Below are positions 56,687 through 64,000 of a stretch of 64,000 bases of DNA, one piece after another. Source of the stretch: Adiantum capillus-veneris (lineage: Eukaryota > Streptophyta > Polypodiopsida > Polypodiales > Pteridaceae); assembly GCA_014529385.2 (NCBI GenBank), contig CM043960.1:23744396-23808395 (forward strand), in the 5' to 3' direction. Each line of letters opens with the position of its first letter. Position 1 is the stretch's first letter. The notes beneath the pieces were generated by a model. That model saw only the letters and a program-made list of their open reading frames with translations. It ran no database searches and had not been told where the DNA came from. Position numbers and translations under genes: made by a program.

Positions 56687-57565
56687 CTATGTGAGTTGAT
56701 CCTCTGTCTGGTCTATTGCCTTTGTTGCTTCTGTTGTTGCTTCTACTGCTGCTGCTTTCTCCATTGCTACTGCCTCCATTTGAGTAGCACCGAGAAGGAG
56801 GGTGTCCCTTCCTACCACATTTTTGCAAGGTTTGTTTGTGTAGCAATCTTTCGCTACGTGTCCCATTCTTCCACATTCATAACACTTTCTTCCATTTGTT
56901 GATGTTGATGGTGAATATCTTCCCCTTGAAGATGTTGCGATAAAAACTCCTCCTGATGGGGTGAGTGAACCTCTTTGCTTTCTTTCTTCTGCTTTGATTG
57001 AGTTAATGACATCTTGGAATGGTGGTGCTGGTTCTTTTTCTTCAAGAATTGTGACTAAGTGGTCATAAGAAGGTGGAAGTGCAATTAATAGTATGGCCAC
57101 TTTGTCATCTTCTGGTACTTCAACTTGGATGTACGTGAGCTGTGTGACAATGCTCTTAAGCATGTTCACTAGGCTAGCAGTGTCCTCTTCTTCAATCATA
57201 GTAACTTTGTAAAGCTGTCTTTTAAGACTAACTTTGCTTCTTTTGGCCCTAGCTCCAAAATTACTTTCTAGGACATGACAGGCCTCATGTGCATGCTTAC
57301 ATTCATCTATGAAATGCACATAGTTATCATGCAAAGAAGTGATGATAATTCCCAATGCTTGTTCTTCTTTGTCCAAATTCAGTGCACTTGCTATGAGTGT
57401 AAATGCCCTAGTGTGCACTCCATCGGGTTCGGCTTGTTGCTCTAATACAGAGCTAATGACAGACCACAAACATTTTTTCATAAGGTAGCCTCTTAACTTC
57501 GTTTGCCAAGTGTGAAATACCTCCCCATTGAATTTTTGTATTCCCTTGTCCCCCATTTGTGCCAA
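56687..57565 (-). CDS. Copia gag polyprotein, uninterrupted, 292 aa
   Basis: The ORF opens MAQMGDKGIQKFNGEVFHTW, the usual copia gag start in which FNGxxFxxW begins the UBN2-type domain. Helical blocks follow: LRGYLMKKCLWSVI, SNFGARAKRSKVSLKRQLYK and PEDDKVAILLIALPPSYDHL. The nucleocapsid has one intact zinc knuckle, CYECGRMGHVAKDC (C-x2-C-x4-H-x4-C), near residues 228-241, then an Ala/Thr/Glu-rich tail. Length and layout suit a complete gag that assembles particles and binds RNA. It is the only retroelement gag in the window without a stop. No pol follows; a short downstream frame ends KKDEDESSIWEDPF, possibly the original gag C-terminus after a frameshift. Confidence 0.93.
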   Translation of the reverse strand: MAQMGDKGIQKFNGEVFHTWQTKLRGYLMKKCLWSVISSVLEQQAEPDGVHTRAFTLIASALNLDKEEQALGIIITSLHDNYVHFIDECKHAHEACHVLESNFGARAKRSKVSLKRQLYKVTMIEEEDTASLVNMLKSIVTQLTYIQVEVPEDDKVAILLIALPPSYDHLVTILEEKEPAPPFQDVINSIKAEERKQRGSLTPSGGVFIATSSRGRYSPSTSTNGRKCYECGRMGHVAKDCYTNKPCKNVVGRDTLLLGATQMEAVAMEKAAAVEATTEATKAIDQTEDQLT

Positions 57566-58836
57566 TAGAGGGGTCTTAGCTTAGGAGACTCTCCTAGCCA
57601 GTGTCTTCCTCTTTACACGGTGCACAAATAAAGAAAGATGATTATTTATTTGCAAGTTATTGTGCTTGGCTGCAAGATTTGAAAAGATGAGAAAGAAAGT
57701 AAGAGAAAATTCCTTTGAACTTTGTGAAGCTCCTCTTCACCCTGCCCCTCTTCACAAAAGTCACCTTTGGTAGGGTTCTTTGATGCCTTTGAGGCTTTGA
57801 AAGATTTAGGGTGCCTCGTTGCAGTTTGGTGGGAGCAAGCCCTTACAGCGTTCTTGGAGGCTTTGAAGTCTCTTGGAGGTTTGCCTTGGATCAGCGTGGG
57901 AAGCGGTCCCAAGCAGTGGCTTGGTCAAGCTTCAGCAGCGTGGGAAGGGCGGCTTACAAAAGCCTTGAAGTCTTACTTCCCTTGGAGCTTTGAGGCTCGG
58001 ACGCAGTAAGGCAGGCCCGGTGCTAGAGCCAGTTGGCAAGGCGAAGTTGAAGGCTTTTGATGCAGCGCGGGAAGGGGGGCCCTGTAGGGGCAAACCCGAA
58101 ATTTCCTTTAAAGGCAGTTGAGCGCGGGCATCCCGTCGAAAAATATTTTAAGCAAAGTGTGTGGCGCCTGTGGGAACCTGCCCCAGCGGACCCGCCAGGC
58201 TCCAAAAGTAGTTTTGAAATGCCAATGGCGTCTGCCCGACTTGCCCAAGTTGGGTATGCCCGACTTGAACCTCGGACCCCACAAGCCAATATTGGACAAG
58301 CTATTTTGGGCTAGCCAACAAGCCAAAGTGCTTCCTTGTGAAGTGCCTCCGAAAAATTTATTCTTAAGCAAAACTCAGCAGGCTTTCCACACACAACACA
58401 TAACACACACACTTGTTTTTAGAAAAAAAATTGAACGGGCTTCCCTTGTCAGAATGGGGCACTTAGGGACTCTATGGATAGGTTTTGAGGAGTACTTCGA
58501 GATGACGAGGGTGATGAAGCTTAATGGTGAAGCTAAAGAAATTAATTGCAAGTGCAAATTGGGAGGGAATGACACTTAATGTACACAAATTGAAGAGGTT
58601 GAATCTAAAGATCTCTTAATTGACCACCAAGATTAACTAGTGAGAGTAGTGGTTCATAGGAATCAAACCCATGAGCTTGCTGATTACTAAGTGATGATTA
58701 TTAGAGGTGGAAGGAGAGAGGTGATGATATATTAAGGACTCAAAAAAAATGATTAAGAAGTGCTAATTGAAGCTAATGGAGATGCTAATGATTAACACAC
58801 ACTAATGCATAATGAAAATCCTAGCTAGCACACCAT
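57566..58836 (-). other. Leader of the gag-only copia, with a GC-rich block
   Basis: Between PBS and gag lie about 1.27 kb. From about 57,700 to 58,350 the DNA is far more GC-rich than its surroundings and holds degenerate repeats of CAGCG.GGGAAG (near 57,893, 57,937 and 58,060) and GGAGGCTTTGAAG. Short ORFs on both strands overlap here and none is convincing. The block may be captured host sequence or an encapsidation leader. Confidence 0.5.
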
Positions 58837-58849
58837 GGCTCTGATACCA
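58837..58849 (-). other. PBS complementary to initiator tRNA-Met
   Basis: Minus strand TGGTATCAGAGCC two bases inside the 5' LTR end. Confidence 0.95.
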
Positions 58850-58851
58850 AA

Positions 58852-59163
58852 TGTTTGGAATTGGATCGTGCTAGCTATGGTGGATGAAAGAGAAACATGG
58901 TGCAAGTGTGTGTAAGCAAGGTTATCACTCAAGTGAATTACGTTCCAAGATAGAATTAGCTTGGACTCATAAACACAATCTTGAGTATTGACTTAGCTTA
59001 GCACAAGCTCACCATAGACAAGCATGTAGTGCAAAATGAAGTTGTTGTTTATTCATTCAAGAAATGAGTTTTAAGTAGCTCTATAGCCTTGCTCCACAGT
59101 ATGTGGGATAAATCCACTCTCCTCTCCTTGACTCACACCTTAGGACAAAGCTCACACATTACA
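58852..59163 (-). repeat. 5' LTR of the gag-only copia
   Basis: Plus strand TGTTTGGAATTGGATCGTGC...CACACATTACA. Differences from the other LTR are few and include loss of a GTGTGTGA unit. Confidence 0.93.
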
Positions 59164-59248
59164 CTGCTTCTGCATCACTTGGCCCAATGGGCGCATTGAA
59201 AAAAAACATTTCCACTGTCTATATTCCCTGGCAGGCCGCCAATTTTGT

Positions 59249-59747
<499 letters not shown>

Positions 59748-60366
59748 AATAGCTTGCACTCTCTCATTCCCACGCACACACTCCCGCCTACACACACACG
59801 GCATGCATTTACACACTCATATATATACACACACATCTACACACACTCACATACATACATAAGTACATGGCACGTGCACCCACACAACCAAACAACACGC
59901 ACGCATAAACGCACGCACTGGAAAAAAAAAAGAGAAAAACACACGAAGGACATCGACGTCATCAACAAAAAGAAAGGAGACGGCCAAGTCGTGTGTCACC
60001 GACACTAAAACAAGCAAAGGCGCCGAAGGCATGCCTCGGTCCACCCCAAAAATGACAAATTCTCTACACCGATGCACCAACTAGGTCGCCATTCACCGCG
60101 GCATTGCATCCATGATTCCCTCTTCCGTAAAATCCGTAGGTTGTCGTCATTTTTTCAGTTTCAAACCAAATCTTGTAAAAATCCCAATTTTGTAAAATCT
60201 CATCTCTCTCTAGGTGATGCTCACAAAGGCCCACCTAGAGGTTTTCCTTTATAATATTTCCCAAGACAAAGCAAGGGTCAACCACCCAAGGCCCACCGCT
60301 TTGCTTTGTCTCCCATGATTAGAATCCAATCTAATCAGATTACCCTAATCTAAAGCAGCCAACACC
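59748..60366. other. Probable U3 of the terminal gypsy LTR
   Basis: CA-rich at first, then unique sequence leading to a TATA box. It probably holds the 5' part of the LTR that ends at 60880, but the LTR start could not be fixed because its partner is outside the window. Confidence 0.35.
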
Positions 60367-60374
60367 TATAAAAA
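60367..60374 (+). promoter_or_regulatory. TATA box of the terminal gypsy LTR
   Basis: TATAAAAA in the context CACCTATAAAAAGGCACTGA, about 510 bp before the predicted LTR end. Confidence 0.55.
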
Positions 60375-60882
60375 GGCACTGAGAGGTCACTATCGAGGTG
60401 GGGCAAGTTCATCACAGGTCAGCACTTGGTAGTATTTTGGTGGGAGGGATTGGCAACATTTGCATCACGAGAGAGGGGACTTAGTGTAGAGATTTTGTTT
60501 GGGAATTTGTACTATGTAAAGAAGCTATATCTACATCCACACACTTATGTTAGCAAGGTTTTCGTGTCAGTGAGTCATCTCTAGAGAATGAACTAGTAGG
60601 CTCACTATCCCTCCCTCTATCTCTTATCACCATGATTGCCACCTCACCGGAAATAAGGTTGCTATAAATATTGCAAGAAAATAGTTCTCCCTCACACCCC
60701 CGAGGGTTTTCATCACCTGTCATACTCTGTGTGTGTGTGTGTGTGTGTGTAGAGTCCATGATATTTCCAATCATCATTGTCTGCGTCCTAGCTGCTCAAA
60801 GCTAGGTGGTGTCCCCTATTTGCTTCATCGTGACCGGCTTGCGACTTGCATCGGCTCCGTGTTGTGCTTTGTGCTCGTCATT

Positions 60883-60900
60883 TGGTGACCCCACGGAGGA
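60883..60900 (+). other. Probable PBS of the terminal gypsy
   Basis: TGGTGACCCCACGGAGGA two bases after a CA-ending LTR. I could not assign the tRNA with confidence. Confidence 0.5.
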
Positions 60901-60955
60901 GGGCTTCTCGAAAACCCTCAGTTTACAATGTTGAAAACAAAGCACATCATCAATC

Positions 60956-61900
60956 ATGGACAAATGGCTGAAACAATTCTCTAACTGGAGGACGGAAGAG
61001 GAGGAGACTAAAGAGGCACTAACCCCCTTCATTGAAGTACTACTGCCAGGCTGTAGTGTCGTCAGTATTCAAGAGGTAAGCTCCCCATCTCGTGTTGCTC
61101 GTTCTAACCACAAATTAGAGCATCAGGTGGGAGGTCTATGAAGTGCCATCACTGCTGTCAACCAAAGTACACTGTCAATGAGCGCCAACAACAAAGGTAG
61201 CGAAGAGGCTGAAATCATCTACATCGACATTCACCGCGAGGAGGTCGTCCATATCAAGGGAGAAAAGAAAACGGTAAGGCCCCTCTTTCCTAAGGAAACT
61301 GCAATCAAACGTATAACCTCTACTCCAAACTGGCAAAAAGGGGTTTCTCAAGCCAAAGGTAAGGAAAGGCTAAGCCAGTCGTGAAACACATGACCCCAAA
61401 GGAATGCTTCAAGTTCGAAGAGTCGGGCCGTACCCTATTTGCCAAAAAGAAGGTCATCCGAGGCTAAGCGGCGGAAGGTCGCCCATCGATTTGCATGGTG
61501 CATGCGAGTACTGCCAGTCCATTTCGACAATCCTGAAGCAGAAGTGGTAAGAAGGTTTCCATGCCCTAAGGAGGAGTGGTTTGGCTACTGCTCTCGCTGT
61601 TTTGGAGGATGGGTAGAGGGTCTTCCTCCTCTCCCCGTACAACTCATCCTGAAGAATCTCTCCACCATGGGTGAAACCCAGTGGGCTGGAGACGAGTTAC
61701 GGCAGAATGGAGTGGAGTTCACGCAACGCGCCGACTACGATAACTACCTACAGTTGCTGCTAGCCAAAAGGTTAGGAGTAGTCAGACGCGTTGTCATCAC
61801 CTTGTACGTGCTGAGCAACGAAGGAAAAGTGGAGCCTATGAAAGTCGAAAACCTCCTGTGGATGTGCCGACTCATCAACACCTGCACGGTAAGAGTATAA
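60956..61900 (+). pseudogene. Unidentified ORF region upstream of gag
   Basis: Open segments are 60956-61141 (MDKWLKQFSNWRTEEEETKE), 61178-61384 (with IIYIDIHREEVVHIKGEKKT) and the longest, 61439-61900, with a basic start (KRRSSEAKRRKVAHRF), the Cys pair CSRCFGG and a helical C-terminal half (NYLQLLLAKRLGVVRRVVIT). No family was recognised. The segments end at, or contain, several good splice donors (AGGTAAGC at 61075, CGGTAAGAG at 61889), and a plausible acceptor TTTCTGCAG ends near 61,968. An extra ORF before gag is known in the Ogre/Tat group of plant gypsy elements; membership here is only a possibility. Confidence 0.45.
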
Positions 61901-62225
61901 GTAAGTGCTCCACCCTCTGTGCATGATGGAAAACGGGCCAACAGTGTTCCCGTTTAGATTTCTGCAGCATATGCATGTGAATATTTATGTAGATAGGAAA
62001 ATCTTCTACCAACAGAAGATTGTGTATCTGTTTGGTGCTGCGGTGCTAGGAGAAATCCTTAGCTCCCCAAACCCTATCATTCTCCCCATATTGGATTACC
62101 ACCACTCCTTCAATGTTTCCATCTTTATCCTGTTTTAATCTATCCACCCGACCCTGTAAAAAGCCGCTATTGCCATTAATCTTAAAAAGAAAAACAAAAA
62201 GTTTGTAATTTCTTGAGTTACTACC

Positions 62226-63513
62226 ATGGCAAGTGTTTCTTTCCCCACGTTCAGTGGAAAGAAGGGAGAAGACGTCACCACCGCTTTCTAGATGATTTTG
62301 ACATCGCTTGTGTGGCTTCCAACAAGAATGACAACGCCTCATGGCTACAAAGTTTTCCTCTACTGATGAAAGTAGAGGCCAATGCTTTGTCCCAAGCTAC
62401 CAAAAATGCATGGGATGTACTATGTGCTACCTTTGTGAAGAGGTTTGGTGGAGGCACAACCTCAAAAAAGCTATGGCAGCTACTACTGACGGAATTAAAG
62501 CAAGGAGGTTTGCTAGAGTATTCCACCTATGAGTTCAAGTTTGTGGATTTGTGGGAGAGGTGGGTTGCCTCACCGGAGGAAGGTGAAGGAGCACCTAATT
62601 TCCTAAATAAGGACCGTTTCATTGCTGGCCTGTGGTCGCTGCTTAAGGAGAAGGTGAAGGGAAGGTTTCTTGCAACGTATGAGTTGGCAGTGGAAGTAGC
62701 CCGCCTTAAAGACAAGAAGCTGCACATGCAAACAAGAGTCAACGACTCAGAGGAATCAAGCTCATTCTGACTAACCCTAGTGACTGCAACAGCCGTTCAT
62801 AGAGCCCAACCACAAGAGGCATCAAAAGAGCAGCAAGACCTGCTGAGTCGATCACTACCCAACTCGAGAGTTTATCCATACATCTGGTGCAGCAAGGCCA
62901 TGCACCTGTCAGAAATCCAGAATAAGGGAGATGACAATGAAGGCAAAACAAAGAGTACCACTTCTATAATTGCGGGGAAGACGGCCATGGCATGTACTAC
63001 TGCCCACATCCAAGAAGTCAAAATTTAAATAGAGGAGGAACACAGAATCAGATCTATTCGCCAAGGGCAAGACCATCACCACCCAGGCAACTAGAACCAA
63101 TTCCATTGGTCCAAATCCTTCGACCACCTATACAACAACCACCACCACCACCTCTTATTCCACCGCTACCCTCACCATCTGTTGTAAACCAAGCAGTGAG
63201 TGTTATTAGCTTGGAAGCTAAAGGGAAGTCAAAGGTAGAAGAACCAGTTCGAGAGAAGCACAAAGGGAAAGCAAAAGTAGAAGAAGTGGATGCCATGGGA
63301 GTGAATCATGCTAGGCACAAAGAAACCTCTCAAAAGGAAGAGAAAATGAAAGGAAAAGGCGAGTCTAGCAAGCAGGCATCTAAGCCTCGACGGAAGATAG
63401 ACATCGTGGATTTTTCACTAGGTGAGTATGCTAAACCATATGACTTAGTTCAGGATGTGTTGATACAGGGCCCAAAGATTGGCCCCAATTTCTACATCTT
63501 GCACCAAGAATGA
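62226..63513 (+). pseudogene. Gypsy gag with zinc knuckle and Pro-rich linker
   Basis: ATG at 62226 gives MASVSFPTFSGKKGEDVTTA. A stop/frameshift near 62,288 moves the frame to DDFDIACVASNKNDNASWLQ and on through the retrotransposon-gag core: AWDVLCATFVKRFGG, LLEYSTYEFKFVDLWERWVA and NKDRFIAGLWSLLKEKVKGR, ending at 62770. The knuckle reads FYNCGEDGHGMYYC (62962-63003): the first Cys is Phe, the rest is canonical. A Pro-rich stretch (PPIQQPPPPPLIPPLPSPS) and a Lys/Glu-rich helix follow, with DIVDFSLGEYAKPYDLVQDV before the stop at 63513. Confidence 0.85.
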
Positions 63514-63914
63514 GGAGGCAATGGACGAAGATGGTAAGTACAAGAAGATCAAGACCAAGGATAGCTGGGGCTATCTCTGGGAGGGACCTTGACGACATCC
63601 TACCAACCATGGATGCCCACATCAAGGGGCAACGTATCTCAAACATCTACATAGATGGTGGCGTGCAGATATGTGTCATGAGTGAAAAAATGATGCACCA
63701 TCTAGGCCTAGAAGTGAGTAGGCCGGCACCCTGCCGAGCCAAAATGGCAAATAACGTAAGAGTGAAATGCGTAGGCATAGTGAATGCGGTCAAAGTAAAG
63801 GCATTCAATGCAGAAGTGGAGGTAGACATTTTTGTCATGCCACACAAAGGGGAGGGCTACCCTATCATTCTTGGAAGACCCTGGCTCATGGCTATGGAAG
63901 CTAAGCAAGACTAG
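63510..63914 (+). CDS. Gypsy aspartic protease (retropepsin) domain
   Basis: The ORF overlaps the gag end by four bases in another frame. The retropepsin core reads ISNIYIDGGVQICVMSEKMM, with DGG at the active site where DTG or DSG is usual; DGG also occurs in plant gypsy proteases, so it need not be inactivating. The second half, EVEVDIFVMPHKGEGYPIIL followed by GRPWLMAM, carries the conserved ILGRPW. A TAG at 63912 closes it, although LTR-element homology seems to go on (YDMRIGKQCNMI at the window end). Confidence 0.85.
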   Translation: MRRQWTKMVSTRRSRPRIAGAISGRDLDDILPTMDAHIKGQRISNIYIDGGVQICVMSEKMMHHLGLEVSRPAPCRAKMANNVRVKCVGIVNAVKVKAFNAEVEVDIFVMPHKGEGYPIILGRPWLMAMEAKQD

Positions 63915-64000
63915 AGTACCGGAATGATTTAGATGAAGGACACTAAAGGGAAGTCCATATTCTACGACATGAGGATTGGGAAGCAATGCAACATGATCTT

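Larger units (their letters stand above)
56081..59163 (-). mobile_element. Gag-only copia (TR-GAG type), non-autonomous
   Basis: LTRs of 320 bp (56081-56400) and 312 bp (58852-59163) with TG...CA ends enclose 2.45 kb. Flanks are CTACT (56076-56080) and CTGCT (59164-59168), a target duplication with one change. The minus strand has an iMet PBS (58837-58849), a ~1.27-kb leader, one uninterrupted gag ORF and a PPT (56401-56414). Protease, integrase, RT and RNase H are absent. This is the layout described as TR-GAG; replication would depend on enzymes from a full copia. Confidence 0.93.
60367..64000 (+). mobile_element. Ty3/gypsy 5' part, cut by the window end
   Basis: An LTR end (CTCGTCA, 60880) followed by a PBS-like TGGTGACCCCACGGAGGA (60883-60900), an ORF upstream of gag (to 61900), gag (62226 onward), a Pro-rich linker and protease (to 63914) lie in order on the plus strand. 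RT would follow outside the window. A small number of frame breaks is seen. It is separate from the gypsy at 38-50 kb, whose PBS and gag differ. Confidence 0.8.

Noticed and set aside
58057-58579. Overlapping plus-strand ORFs in the leader of the gag-only copia
   Set aside because: Several frames on both strands are open because of GC-rich composition. None has a recognisable motif.

Overview
The window is intergenic DNA from a large, repeat-rich plant genome. Nearly everything recognisable is LTR-retrotransposon sequence, old or young, nested and interrupted, with satellite-like tandem arrays and AT-rich decayed DNA between. No intact host gene was found. The clade is an inference: a gene fragment captured inside one LTR has the PLS-type PPR style (GRKIHDD..., NALVDMYAKCGAL) that is abundant in ferns and other seedless plants, so a homosporous fern is my first guess and a gymnosperm my second.

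Layout. 1-3.5 kb: an array of dyad-symmetric 24-bp motifs spaced about 125 or 284 bp. 3.5-11.4 kb: AT-rich DNA with a ~150-bp degenerate satellite (4.4-5.5 kb), several local duplications and a hammerhead-like hairpin near 9.95 kb. 11.5-13.9 kb: a decayed minus-strand Ty1/copia 5' half (duplicated gag, pre-integrase, start of integrase) beside a transposase-like remnant. 16.73-19.08 kb: a non-autonomous copia with LTRs, PBS, PPT and target duplication ACTAG, its protease fused to the tail of RNase H. 21.9-30.7 kb: a long broken minus-strand ORF with a coiled-coil segment, split by a complete plus-strand copia (24212-29364, duplication GTTGT). 30.9-32.05 kb: a second palindrome-cored array, period about 271 bp. 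33.3-50.5 kb: a minus-strand Ty3/gypsy (protease, RT, RNase H, integrase) split by a plus-strand gypsy (38311-49943, duplication CCGC) whose ~2.3-kb LTRs carry a captured PPR fragment. 50.9-53 kb: a ~490-bp foldback element and a fresh 157-bp duplication. 53.6-55.9 kb: the 3' half of a minus-strand chromovirus with a chromodomain. 56.08-59.16 kb: a gag-only copia (TR-GAG type) with an uninterrupted gag ORF. 59.25-59.75 kb: a microsatellite cluster. 60.3-64 kb: the 5' part of a plus-strand gypsy running off the window.

Nesting gives a relative history. In two cases, removing the inserted element plus one target-site copy restores a continuous reading frame in the interrupted ORF (copia in the coiled-coil ORF; gypsy in gypsy). 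This fixes the element ends independently of LTR alignment and shows those frames were open near the insertion point when hit. By eye, the 24.2-29.4 kb copia and the 38.3-49.9 kb gypsy are the youngest insertions, and the 16.7-19.1 kb copia is older (LTRs differ at roughly a tenth of positions). No tRNA, rRNA, CRISPR or bacterial-type features were seen.
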